A stretch of 64,000 nucleotides of DNA from [Pasteurella] aerogenes (GTDB lineage: Bacteria > Pseudomonadota > Gammaproteobacteria > Enterobacterales > Pasteurellaceae). The notes below the pieces were generated by a model. The model searched no databases. It was not told the DNA's origin and saw only the letters and a program-made list of their open reading frames with translations. Position numbers and translations under genes: made by a program. The DNA lies in the NCBI GenBank assembly GCA_900637275.1, contig LR134362.1:1178001-1242000 (forward strand), given 5' to 3'. Of the stretch, positions 34,149 to 43,069 are shown piece after piece. Position 1 is the stretch's first letter, and each line of letters begins with the position of its first letter.

Positions 34149-35813
34149 TTATCTTTTTGCTAACGCAGCTAAACGCATTAATTCTTCCGCTAAAAAGGTC
34201 TTTTTAGTGTATTTCATATATAACCAAGAGGCGAAAGTATAAATAAATCCAATAGTTGAAGCAATTCCTACCAACAGAAATAAATCATTATAGGCATGAA
34301 CCGTTGATTCGATTGTTGCTTGATTCATCAATGTTTGTAACGCGATTCCCAAAGCGTCCTGTGTACTATTTCCCATCCCCATAAATTGATTTACAGTCTG
34401 ATTAGCAGAAGCGGCAAATGTCGGATCAGTCAAACTAAAATATTGTGTAATATCAGCAAAATGGATTTTGCTGCGCCAAGTAAGAAAAGCACTAAAAATC
34501 GCCGCTCCTGCTAATGCCCCGATAGTCTGTGATAAACCAAAAACCGCTGAATAGCTCATAATATGCAACGGACTGGCGGCAAATGCTCGCACCAATCCCT
34601 CAATCATCATTGGGCCTAAAAAATATAGGGTGGAAAAGGCAATAATCGCTTGGCTAACATAAATTTGTTCTGGGCGAGTTTGTACGCCGATTTGGGTATC
34701 CATAAAAGATCCTATTGCAATCCCTAACAAAGCAATGGGAATGGAGCGGCGTAAATCCGTCATTTTTAACGTAAGAAGACTCAACCCCAACCCTAATGCT
34801 GAAGCGATAATAATGATCGAGTACAAAGTTGTCATTTGTTCATTTTGCATCCCCAAGGTTTCCATCAGCCCCGTCGCCCCCACAGTTTGTTCGGTTGTCA
34901 ACACACGAGTAAAGGCACCAAGAAAACCAAACATCAAAATTTGCGGACGAGAAATCCAATACCAATCCAGCATCGGGTTGCGACGTTTCGATTCTAACCA
35001 AAGCGCAAAACCGATCATCATCATACTAATCGCCAACATCCATCCTAACCATTCCTCAGATGTCCACCATATAATCCGCCCCTGAACAAGAAAGCCACAA
35101 AATAATGCCATGCCGCCAGCCCAAAAAGAAAAACTGATGAGGTCATTTTTATTTAACGTACGGGAAATAATGGTTGGTGGTAACGGCAAACGTATCACAC
35201 AACCAATACACAGCAGCGTTACCGCGCCTTGAAAAATCACGATATTAGCAATCTCGCCATCAGCAAACAATGAAGGCATCAAAAAACGTGCCAGTGGTAT
35301 CCCAAATTGAATTCCACCAACGCCAAAAACAGATCCCAACATTTTAGACTTACCAATTAAGCCTTGCATAAAATAAAAAATCGCCATGACCATCATGCCG
35401 CTACTACCAATACCGGCGATCCCGCGCGCAATCAGTTCAATGGAATAATGCTGAATCCAAATTTGCAAAATATTGCTAATTAACATTAAAGACAAAGAAA
35501 TTTTGACAAAGCGCGCAATACCAAAGGTTTGACGTATTTTAAAAAACATGATGCTCATACAAGCATAAGTCATGTAGTAGCTGACTTGAACCCAGCCACC
35601 TTGTACTAAATTCAACCCCAACTCACCGCGTAATTGCGGCAAATAGGCAAGCAATAATCCGTTTTGTAACCCGCCATTCAGCGCCAACAATGCCCCTACC
35701 AACATATATCTAATACGTAGAGAGGTAGTATGTACAGGCGAAGCTGGCGACCCTGCCATAAAAGGCATTTCATGCGGCTTAAAAACATAGCCATTTGATT
35801 CTAACGATGCCAT
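34149..35813 (-). CDS. MFS multidrug transporter partner of EmrA
   Basis: This 554-residue inner-membrane protein has about 14 helices, as in the DHA2 drug:H+ antiporter family. The first helix begins IRYMLVGALLALNGGLQ; the motif LPQLRGELGLNLVQGGWVQ and the pair GIARFVKISLS replace the usual motif A. It diverges from canonical EmrB (the E. coli protein begins with the LPTIAGNLGVS-like DHA2 helix), so I leave the symbol blank. The order, pump gene first and adaptor downstream, is the reverse of E. coli emrAB. Confidence 0.85.
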   Translation of the reverse strand: MASLESNGYVFKPHEMPFMAGSPASPVHTTSLRIRYMLVGALLALNGGLQNGLLLAYLPQLRGELGLNLVQGGWVQVSYYMTYACMSIMFFKIRQTFGIARFVKISLSLMLISNILQIWIQHYSIELIARGIAGIGSSGMMVMAIFYFMQGLIGKSKMLGSVFGVGGIQFGIPLARFLMPSLFADGEIANIVIFQGAVTLLCIGCVIRLPLPPTIISRTLNKNDLISFSFWAGGMALFCGFLVQGRIIWWTSEEWLGWMLAISMMMIGFALWLESKRRNPMLDWYWISRPQILMFGFLGAFTRVLTTEQTVGATGLMETLGMQNEQMTTLYSIIIIASALGLGLSLLTLKMTDLRRSIPIALLGIAIGSFMDTQIGVQTRPEQIYVSQAIIAFSTLYFLGPMMIEGLVRAFAASPLHIMSYSAVFGLSQTIGALAGAAIFSAFLTWRSKIHFADITQYFSLTDPTFAASANQTVNQFMGMGNSTQDALGIALQTLMNQATIESTVHAYNDLFLLVGIASTIGFIYTFASWLYMKYTKKTFLAEELMRLAALAKR

Positions 35814-35903
35814 ATTACTTCCTTGATGATGAAATTAAGTTACGATCGATAGACAACCGTGACCGACAAAAACCTTTCTCTTTGATAAAATCGATACTTG
35901 TGG

Positions 35904-36539
35904 TTATTTTGTCAAAAAAGGATTATATTCTTTTTCTCGACCGATAGTGGTATAAGGTCCGTGTCCGGCAACGATAATCATATCATCCTCAAGCACGAAC
36001 AATTTTTCACGAATTGAACTGATTAACGTTTGGTAATCCCCACCGGGAAAATCCGTTCTACCGATGCTGTTCTGAAATAATACATCTCCCGTAAAAGCAA
36101 TTTTTTGACTGCGCTCGACTAAACCAATATGCCCCGGCGTATGACCAGGCAAGTGCAACACTTCAAAAGAGAATGCCCCAACCTGAATGATCTCGCCTTC
36201 TTGATTAAGCCAACGATCCGGTAAAAAGCTATCCACTTCAAATAAAATGCCAAATTTTTGCGATTGCTCCGGTAAACCTTTCAACCAATATTCATCGCCT
36301 TGATGCGGTCCCCAGATTTCCACATTGAAATGGGATTTTAATTTCACCGCCGCCCCCACATGATCCAAATGCCCATGGGTCAGCAAAATCAATTTGAGGT
36401 TTAAACCCAAAGCATCAATTCGTTTAATTAATTTTTCGCTGTCACCACCGGGATCAATAATCGCCGCATTTTTTTCATCATCCCAAATTAAAGAACAGTT
36501 TTGTTGAAACGCGGTAACCGGAATAATTTCAATATTCAT
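35904..36539 (-). CDS. Metallo-beta-lactamase-fold hydrolase, YcbL/glyoxalase II-like
   Basis: This 211-residue MBL-fold protein has the metal motif THGHLDH at residues 54-60, further ligands LHLPGHTPGHIGL near 133 and FTGDVLF near 154, and VAGHGPYTTIG near the C-terminus. E. coli YcbL is a glyoxalase II-like thioester hydrolase, and the gene neighbourhood (ycbK, ldtD/ycbB next to it) matches E. coli ycbB-ycbK-ycbL. This supports the assignment. Confidence 0.9.
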   Translation of the reverse strand: MNIEIIPVTAFQQNCSLIWDDEKNAAIIDPGGDSEKLIKRIDALGLNLKLILLTHGHLDHVGAAVKLKSHFNVEIWGPHQGDEYWLKGLPEQSQKFGILFEVDSFLPDRWLNQEGEIIQVGAFSFEVLHLPGHTPGHIGLVERSQKIAFTGDVLFQNSIGRTDFPGGDYQTLISSIREKLFVLEDDMIIVAGHGPYTTIGREKEYNPFLTK

Positions 36540-36610
36540 TTTGCTATCCTATATTATTTAAATAAAGAAACCGCAACAAAGTGCGGTCTTTTTTATCACG
36601 TTTTTGATGA

Positions 36611-37171
36611 TCAGCTGCCACGCCACGTGCGAACCGGACCGGTATCAATATGCACAAAATTACTATGTGGATAATAGCCTACGCCGCCATTATTTAACTG
36701 CTCTGCAACTAGTTTCACTTTACTCAAAGCAACACCATCAATGCGAAAATCAACCGCTTGTCCTCGCATATGATAACTATTGCTAGCAACCCCACGACTT
36801 TTACGATGCATCGCTGCATTACTTACCGGGGAACGATAGCCACTGATAACTTGAATCTCTGTCGCACGTAATCCTAAGGAATGTTGAATAGCATAAAATT
36901 TAGCGAATAGCTTAGGATCCATTTTATGCACTTGATTATTGCGTCTATCACGCATCAAATAATTCATTTGCTCTAAAACCGTAGAAGAAAATCCCTGCCC
37001 AACACGAAATTCAGCCGAGATTTTATCTCCGGTATTAACATTTCTAAAACTTAATATACGTGGTCTAGGTGTCGATACGACCGCTAGCAAATGGCTAGGT
37101 AATAATGACATCCCTAATACCACGCCCCCTAAAGATAACCATCTACGGCGGCTATGACTTACTTCATTCAT
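36611..37171 (-). CDS. ycbK: YcbK-like peptidase M15 family protein, Tat signal
   Basis: This 186-residue protein has a twin-arginine signal peptide (SRRRWLSLGGVVLGM, near residues 7-21). The metal-binding M15/DUF882 domain shows GYRSPVSNAAMHRKSRG, HMRGQAVDFRI (near 132-142) and HSNFVHIDTG at the end. Such His/Asp arrangements are those of D,D- and L,D-carboxypeptidase folds, so a peptidoglycan role is likely. The E. coli homologue is a known Tat substrate. It is just upstream of the YcbL gene and downstream of ldtD. Confidence 0.9.
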   Translation of the reverse strand: MNEVSHSRRRWLSLGGVVLGMSLLPSHLLAVVSTPRPRILSFRNVNTGDKISAEFRVGQGFSSTVLEQMNYLMRDRRNNQVHKMDPKLFAKFYAIQHSLGLRATEIQVISGYRSPVSNAAMHRKSRGVASNSYHMRGQAVDFRIDGVALSKVKLVAEQLNNGGVGYYPHSNFVHIDTGPVRTWRGS

Positions 37172-37252
37172 TATGTATTCACCCTAAAAAATTTACAATA
37201 CTTTACATTCGACCGAGTAAGTCAAGTTAAGTTCAAAAATTTCTTACCATAC

Positions 37253-38767
37253 TTAATTTAAATAACGATTCACTGTATTCCAATTAATATAGGTAATGTT
37301 TGCCGAGGTATCATATCCGTAAATATCCGGCAAAGTTTTCACTTTACCATTATCCACCCAAGCAGTGGCATAGTATAAATAAACCGGATTATCAGAACGA
37401 ATATTTGCCCACGTTGTTTTCTTACTTTTCAGCACTTGTTGTTTTTTCGCATCCGACCAACCCGCTTCTTTTAATAAAATCGAAGCGAGTTCATCAGATT
37501 TATTCACGCGCACACAACCAGAACTTAACGCACGATCTGTTCGACCGAATAAACTATGGTTTGGCGTATCATGCAAATAAATCGCATCAGAACTTGGCAT
37601 ATTAAATTTATAATTACCTAATGCGCTATCGCCTGGCGCTTGGCGAATATGATATGGGAAACGACTTCCAATAGTTGCCCAATTAATAGAATAAGGATCA
37701 ATTTCACGCCCTTTACTGTCTAAAATAGAATATCCGTTACGAGCGACATAACCCGGATCACGTTTAATTTTCGGCACTAAATCCTCATTAATCAAACGCG
37801 GCGTTGGGTTCCATGGCGGATTGACCACCACATTGCTTAATTTGCTGTACATCACCGGCGTTTTACGTTCTTTTTTACCAACAATCACGCGAGATTCCAG
37901 CACCAATTTACCATTACGTTTATATTCTAATTGGTAACTTGGAATATTCACAAAAATCCCATTCTCAAAACTTGGGATCACGCGCAAACGCTGCGCATTA
38001 ATTGCCAATTTATGAATCATATCTTTATCGCCTTTACCACTAGCAATTAGCGAAGATAATTTGGCAACGGTTTGTTTATAAAGATGGTTTTTAGACGAAA
38101 GCGCGGTAACAAATGGCAAACTTTCGCCATTTTTGACCGCATTTAGCCAAGCTTGAATTCTTGCCTCTGCTGGTGCAGATGCTTTATATCCATTTACCGA
38201 ATACAACCATTTTTGCGCTGAATTTATTGCATTATCGGAATAATACATATAATCCAAAAAGGCATCCGTCAGCAAAATATCATACACCAAACCGCCTGTT
38301 TGTGAGGCTTTAGCAATATCCTCTAAAGATTTTGCCGACCGTTTAGAAATCCCACTGGCAACCATCGCCGCGTATTCATGTAAAAACGCTTTTTCTGCGG
38401 CTTTATCTTCCCACAAGAAAAGATAGTCCGACTGCCCATAAACATTGGCAAGCACGGATTTAAATTGCAATTCTTGCGTTCCCATTAAATCCGTTAAGCG
38501 CTGCTCTGCTCGCTGCTGTTGTTCTTGTTCCAAACGTTCATTTTCCGCTTTGCGTTCTGCTGCCAGCTGATCCGCAATGGCTTTTTGTTCTAATGCCAAT
38601 TGTTCATCGGTCAATTTGAAAGATGCCGGCAACGACACCGCGTGCGCCTTAGTAGTTTCTACCGCATTTGAAGCTGGCGGCGCAGAGTTTGCCAACACAT
38701 TGGCACTATACGCCAATGATGTTAACAACGCTAAATGCGCTAATTTAAATGAAACATTTTTTAACAT
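37253..38767 (-). CDS. ldtD: L,D-transpeptidase of the YcbB/LdtD family
   Basis: This 504-residue protein has a signal peptide (1-26) and a Glu/Gln-rich coiled-coil stretch (about 55-95: EQKAIADQLAAERKAENER). An all-helical scaffold follows, then the YkuD catalytic domain: VIVGKKERKTPVMYSKLSNV, NPPWNPTPRLI, and the active site YLHDTPNHSLFGRTDRALSS followed by GCVRV, with catalytic Cys418 and His404. It forms 3-3 crosslinks in peptidoglycan. Upstream is prc, with a terminator between them. Confidence 0.93.
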   Translation of the reverse strand: MLKNVSFKLAHLALLTSLAYSANVLANSAPPASNAVETTKAHAVSLPASFKLTDEQLALEQKAIADQLAAERKAENERLEQEQQQRAEQRLTDLMGTQELQFKSVLANVYGQSDYLFLWEDKAAEKAFLHEYAAMVASGISKRSAKSLEDIAKASQTGGLVYDILLTDAFLDYMYYSDNAINSAQKWLYSVNGYKASAPAEARIQAWLNAVKNGESLPFVTALSSKNHLYKQTVAKLSSLIASGKGDKDMIHKLAINAQRLRVIPSFENGIFVNIPSYQLEYKRNGKLVLESRVIVGKKERKTPVMYSKLSNVVVNPPWNPTPRLINEDLVPKIKRDPGYVARNGYSILDSKGREIDPYSINWATIGSRFPYHIRQAPGDSALGNYKFNMPSSDAIYLHDTPNHSLFGRTDRALSSGCVRVNKSDELASILLKEAGWSDAKKQQVLKSKKTTWANIRSDNPVYLYYATAWVDNGKVKTLPDIYGYDTSANITYINWNTVNRYLN

Positions 38768-38797
38768 GACAAGTTCCTTAAAATTAATTAAAAAGTG

Positions 38798-38822
38798 ACC
38801 GCACTTAATCAGTAGTGCGGTT
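38798..38822 (-). terminator. USS-pair terminator after prc
   Basis: ACCGCACT and AGTGCGGT surround TAATCAGT. On the minus strand CACTTTTTAATT follows. It ends the prc transcript before ldtD. Confidence 0.7.
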
Positions 38823-38840
38823 CAAAAATGCGATTTATCT

Positions 38841-40880
38841 CTACTTTAATGACGCACTTTTTTCTTTTTCTGCCAAAAATTGACTGTAATCGACCGCTAT
38901 TTTTTCTACTTCTTTTAAGAAAAAGTCTGGTGCTTCATAGTCTTTCGGCAAATCATCAATATTTTTCAATGGCTTTTTGCCTTCGCGTTTAAAACGCGCA
39001 TTAATATCTTTTAAACGTTTCGCTTCATCTTGATCATTTTCTGCCTTACGGGTAGCAAAATTAAGCGATAAATATTTACGCGAACGACGTTCTTCCCGAA
39101 TTTTGAGATCTTCGTTTAATGTAATAAATTCAGGATCTTGTGCCACTCTTTCATTATGTTTTTCGGTTAAGAAACTTACTGCCCCACGCGCATTACCCAC
39201 GTCTGAATAAGAAGCTGGCGGAATTTTATCCCAAGGCAACGCATTATCTTCTTTTTCCTCACCATTTTCTTGCGCATCAATTAATTCCGGTAACTTAATA
39301 TCCGGAGCCACCCCTTTTAATTGGGTACTTCCACCATTAATACGATAGAATTTTTGGATAGTATATTGAATATTACCCAATGGGGTTTGGTCCAAATCGA
39401 AAGTAAAGTTTAACGGTCGGTTTTGTTGCACCGTACCTTTACCAAAAGTATTTTGTCCAACGATAATCGCGCGATTATAATCTTGCATCGCCGCCGCAAA
39501 AATTTCTGATGCCGAAGCGCTAAAACGATCGATCATCACTAACAACGGTCCGGAATAAACTTGCGTACTATCCGGATCTTCATGAATACGAATACGCTGA
39601 TAAGCATCACGCACTTGCACCACTGGACCATCACTGATAAATAATCCGCTCAATCCAACCGCTTCGGTTAAGGCACCGCCACCATTTTCACGTAAATCAA
39701 TGATAACGGATGACGCTTTTTTGCTATTACTTTCCGTCAATAATTTTTTCACATCTTCTGTTAACCCAAGATAAAAACTTGGAATCTTAATGACGGCTAC
39801 ATTTTCATTATTTACTTTTTCAACAGTTAATTTTGCCGCCTGATCTTCAAGACGCACTTTATCGCGAACAAGGGTTATAATATGCGATTTGCCACCTTTT
39901 TCCGGCTCAATTTCCAACCGCACTTTTGTCCCTTTTTTCCCTTTGATTTTGTCCACGATATCATCTAAGCGCCAACCAACCACATCTTCAATTTCACCGG
40001 TCGCTTGTCCGACACCAAGAATTTTATCACCAGCTTTAATTTTTTTACTACGCTCCGCCGGGGCGCCCGGAACAAGAGATTTGATAATGGTCTCATCATC
40101 TTCTGATTGCAAGGTAGCACCAATACCTTCTAGAGATAAGTTCATGCTTTCATTAAAACTTTTCGCTGTTCGCGGCGCTAAGTAGCTGGTATGCGGATCA
40201 ATTTCCCGCGTAAATGCATTAAGATAAACTTGAACAATATCATCTGCCTTGGTTTGCGTTAAACGACGAATTGCCAAATCATAACGCTTGGTTAATTTCG
40301 TTTTAATCTCCGACCATTTTTTATCTTTTAATTTTAAACCGATAATGTCGTTTTTAACGCGTTGCGCCCATAACTTATTCGCTTCTGCTTCATTTTGCGG
40401 CCAAGGCGCTTTTTCACGATCGATCTCAATACCATCACTTTCGCTTAAATTTGGTTCTTTTTCTAATAAAGATAATGCATATTTATAACGTTCATAACGG
40501 CGTTTCATCATCAAATCATACATATCAAACGCCGCAGTTAAAACGCCTTGGTTTAGCTGCTCACCAATAGCTTTGGCATATTTAGCACGCATCTGATCAA
40601 TATCTGATTGATAAAAGGTATTATGACTAAAATCTAAATTTTTCAGATAACGATCAAAGATTTTTTCTGAAAACTCCTCGTCTAATTGAAACTTACGATA
40701 ATGAGATTGGGTTAAACGTGTTGTTAACCTTTTAGTTGCCAACATATTTTCTTCTGTCGGCTGCGGTAACACAATGTCGGCAGGTTTAATCTTAGGTTCA
40801 CTGGATAAGGCGGTATTAGAACTGATAAATGACACGCCTAACAATAATGCGGTTAAATAACCTTTTAGTTTAAATTTCAT
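38841..40880 (-). CDS. prc: C-terminal processing periplasmic protease Prc (Tsp)
   Basis: This 679-residue protease has a signal peptide (about 1-26) and a PDZ domain near 235-320 (LEGIGATLQSEDDETIIKSL). The catalytic core is Ser in DRFSASASEIF and Lys in GQNTFGKGTVQQ, a Ser-Lys dyad. It cleaves non-polar C-termini, including penicillin-binding protein 3 and peptidoglycan hydrolases. The length matches E. coli Prc (682). It lies downstream of proQ in the order seen in E. coli. Confidence 0.96.
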   Translation of the reverse strand: MKFKLKGYLTALLLGVSFISSNTALSSEPKIKPADIVLPQPTEENMLATKRLTTRLTQSHYRKFQLDEEFSEKIFDRYLKNLDFSHNTFYQSDIDQMRAKYAKAIGEQLNQGVLTAAFDMYDLMMKRRYERYKYALSLLEKEPNLSESDGIEIDREKAPWPQNEAEANKLWAQRVKNDIIGLKLKDKKWSEIKTKLTKRYDLAIRRLTQTKADDIVQVYLNAFTREIDPHTSYLAPRTAKSFNESMNLSLEGIGATLQSEDDETIIKSLVPGAPAERSKKIKAGDKILGVGQATGEIEDVVGWRLDDIVDKIKGKKGTKVRLEIEPEKGGKSHIITLVRDKVRLEDQAAKLTVEKVNNENVAVIKIPSFYLGLTEDVKKLLTESNSKKASSVIIDLRENGGGALTEAVGLSGLFISDGPVVQVRDAYQRIRIHEDPDSTQVYSGPLLVMIDRFSASASEIFAAAMQDYNRAIIVGQNTFGKGTVQQNRPLNFTFDLDQTPLGNIQYTIQKFYRINGGSTQLKGVAPDIKLPELIDAQENGEEKEDNALPWDKIPPASYSDVGNARGAVSFLTEKHNERVAQDPEFITLNEDLKIREERRSRKYLSLNFATRKAENDQDEAKRLKDINARFKREGKKPLKNIDDLPKDYEAPDFFLKEVEKIAVDYSQFLAEKEKSASLK

Positions 40881-40979
40881 GGAACTTTCCTAATTAAAAA
40901 TATCCGGTGATAATGCCAAACGCGATATAGATATACAAGCTATGCATGGCATTATGCCTTAAAATAACCCAATATTTTA

Positions 40980-41609
40980 TTATAAAAACAAACGATCCGT
41001 CGTAACGGTAATGGTTAATCCGTTATCAAGTTCAACTCTGGCATTCTCTTTAGTCATCTCTAAAATGGTGGCATTTTTTGCATTATCGCCAACCTTCACC
41101 TTGACCTTATCCCCTTTCACTAAACGACTTGGATCTGCATTCACCAAATCCACTTTAGGTTTGCGAGCCACTTTTGGTGCGGATTTTTTGACCTCTTTTT
41201 TCGCCGCACCATCACGCACAACCGGACGTTTTTTTGTTGCTTTCGGATTGTTGGCTTTTTCTAATGCACGTTTTTCCGCCATTTTCGCTTTGGCTTCCGC
41301 TAATTGTTTTGCAGCGTGTTCGGCGTGTTCCTGTTCTAATTCACCGCAAGGCTCACCGTTTAAATCCACACGTACCGCTCCCGGTTTACAACCGTGTAAA
41401 TAGCGCCAGTTAGAGGTATATTGACGCAACGCTTGACGAAGTTGTGTTTTGCTTACGCGTTCGTCATCAGCTAAAGCCTCGGCTAAATCTTGAAATAAGC
41501 CGATTTTTAACGGTTTTGCTTCGCCTTCCAAAGAAAAACAGCGGGGAAATTTTTCCGCTAAATAAGCAATAATTTCTTTATTATTTGTTAACTTTTGAAT
41601 GTCGGTCAT
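40980..41609 (-). CDS. proQ: RNA chaperone ProQ
   Basis: This 209-residue sRNA- and mRNA-binding protein has the FinO domain (about residues 1-115: KEIIAYLAEKFPRCFSLEGE, KTQLRQALRQYT, SWRYLHGCKPGAVRVDL), a Lys/Ala-rich linker, and a C-terminal Tudor-like domain (VKGDKVKVKVGDNAKNATIL). The start MTDIQKLTNN is chosen at 41609; an upstream in-frame stretch of 33 codons lacks family similarity. It is divergent from letA. Confidence 0.95.
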   Translation of the reverse strand: MTDIQKLTNNKEIIAYLAEKFPRCFSLEGEAKPLKIGLFQDLAEALADDERVSKTQLRQALRQYTSNWRYLHGCKPGAVRVDLNGEPCGELEQEHAEHAAKQLAEAKAKMAEKRALEKANNPKATKKRPVVRDGAAKKEVKKSAPKVARKPKVDLVNADPSRLVKGDKVKVKVGDNAKNATILEMTKENARVELDNGLTITVTTDRLFL

Positions 41610-41815
41610 GGGATAAATCCTGTGTACAGCAATTTTAAAATAGAAAAACTTGCAATAGTTTATCTTAATTTCAATAAAAATGACAATTCTTTCATTTGCG
41701 ACACACACAAATAACCAATAATTTACATATAATTTATTTAAAAAGCGAGTAACTCGGTATAGAATGTATCGAATTTACAGCGCCCGTTTGTTTTTTAAGG
41801 GTACAACATAGCAAT

Positions 41816-43069
41816 ATGAAAGCAGCTCAACTGAATTTACAAACCAGCAAATTCCATTTAGCAAGATGTTCCGATTGTGACACGCTTGTCACCGTTTGCT
41901 CGCTTGAAAAAAACCAACACGCAGAATGCCCTCGCTGCCACAATACATTACATTCTGGCAGCCGCTGGGGGTTACACCGCTGTGCGATGATCGCGCTTTC
42001 AATCTTAATTTTAATGCCCTTTGCGTTACATTACCCGCTATTAAGTATTGATTTATTAGGTGCCAAAATTGATGCCTCCGTCTGGCAGGGCATTTGGAAA
42101 ATGGCCGTGCAAGGGTATCCTTATACTGCCTTTATGATCTTTTTTTGTGCAGTTTTTATGCCCATCTCCTTTGCTGTGCTGGTGATCTTATTGCGCTTGG
42201 CACAATTATTTAAGGTCCGACCACGTAATGTATTGCTCTCCCTTTCCTATATCAAACCTTGGGTGATGTTTGACGTTTATTTAGTGGCGCTGGGTGTGAC
42301 AATTTTCAAAGTACGCGAATATGCCGAATTAAGCCTTGATATTTATTTAATTGCGTTTATTTTCACCGCACTTTTAACCACATTATTATTTATCAAATTA
42401 AATTTGAATGCCTTATGGTATGATTTTTATCCAAATAAACCACTGTTAACTGCCGCACAACAGCAGCAAGGACAACATTGTACCTCGTGTAATTACACCT
42501 TTAAATATGCCGGACAAGATAGCAAAGGACGCCCGATTTGCCCGCGTTGTTTATGCACCTTAAATACCACAGACCAAATTAAATTACAACGTACGTGGGC
42601 AACACTTATTGCAGGTATTATCATGATTATTCCGGCAAATTTACTCCCCATGTCAATTATTTATGTAAATGGTGCGCCAAGTGCAGACACCCTCATGTCC
42701 GGCGTTATTTCATTTATGGATATGGGCAGCTACTTTATCGCCTTCGTGGTGTTTACTGCCAGTATTTTTGTTCCGTTTAGTAAAATTATCATCATGCTCT
42801 ATCTCCTAATGAGCATCCATTTTCACTGGCACCATTCGATTAAATGGCAAATGCGCTTATTGCATATCGTGCATTTTGTCGGTCGCTGGTCTATGTTGGA
42901 TTTATTTGTCTTAGCGCTCATGATGTCCTTAGTCAGCCGCGGACAAATTATCGATTTTTCCGTCGGTCCCGCCGCCTTTTACTTTGGTGCTGCCGTCTTT
43001 TTAACCATGATTTCAACGTCACAATTTGACAGTCGTTTACTTTGGAAAATCTATGACAGAAAACAATAA
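41816..43069 (+). CDS. letA: Lipid transport protein LetA (YebS)
   Basis: This 417-residue inner-membrane protein has two treble-clef zinc ribbons: CSDCDTLVTVC...CPRC (about 18-43) and CTSCNYTFKYA...CPRC (about 222-241), each followed by a four-helix membrane unit. The letA-letB pair beside proQ-prc matches the E. coli yebST locus. It works with LetB to move lipids between the membranes. Its end overlaps letB by 17 bases. Confidence 0.93.
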   Translation: MKAAQLNLQTSKFHLARCSDCDTLVTVCSLEKNQHAECPRCHNTLHSGSRWGLHRCAMIALSILILMPFALHYPLLSIDLLGAKIDASVWQGIWKMAVQGYPYTAFMIFFCAVFMPISFAVLVILLRLAQLFKVRPRNVLLSLSYIKPWVMFDVYLVALGVTIFKVREYAELSLDIYLIAFIFTALLTTLLFIKLNLNALWYDFYPNKPLLTAAQQQQGQHCTSCNYTFKYAGQDSKGRPICPRCLCTLNTTDQIKLQRTWATLIAGIIMIIPANLLPMSIIYVNGAPSADTLMSGVISFMDMGSYFIAFVVFTASIFVPFSKIIIMLYLLMSIHFHWHHSIKWQMRLLHIVHFVGRWSMLDLFVLALMMSLVSRGQIIDFSVGPAAFYFGAAVFLTMISTSQFDSRLLWKIYDRKQ

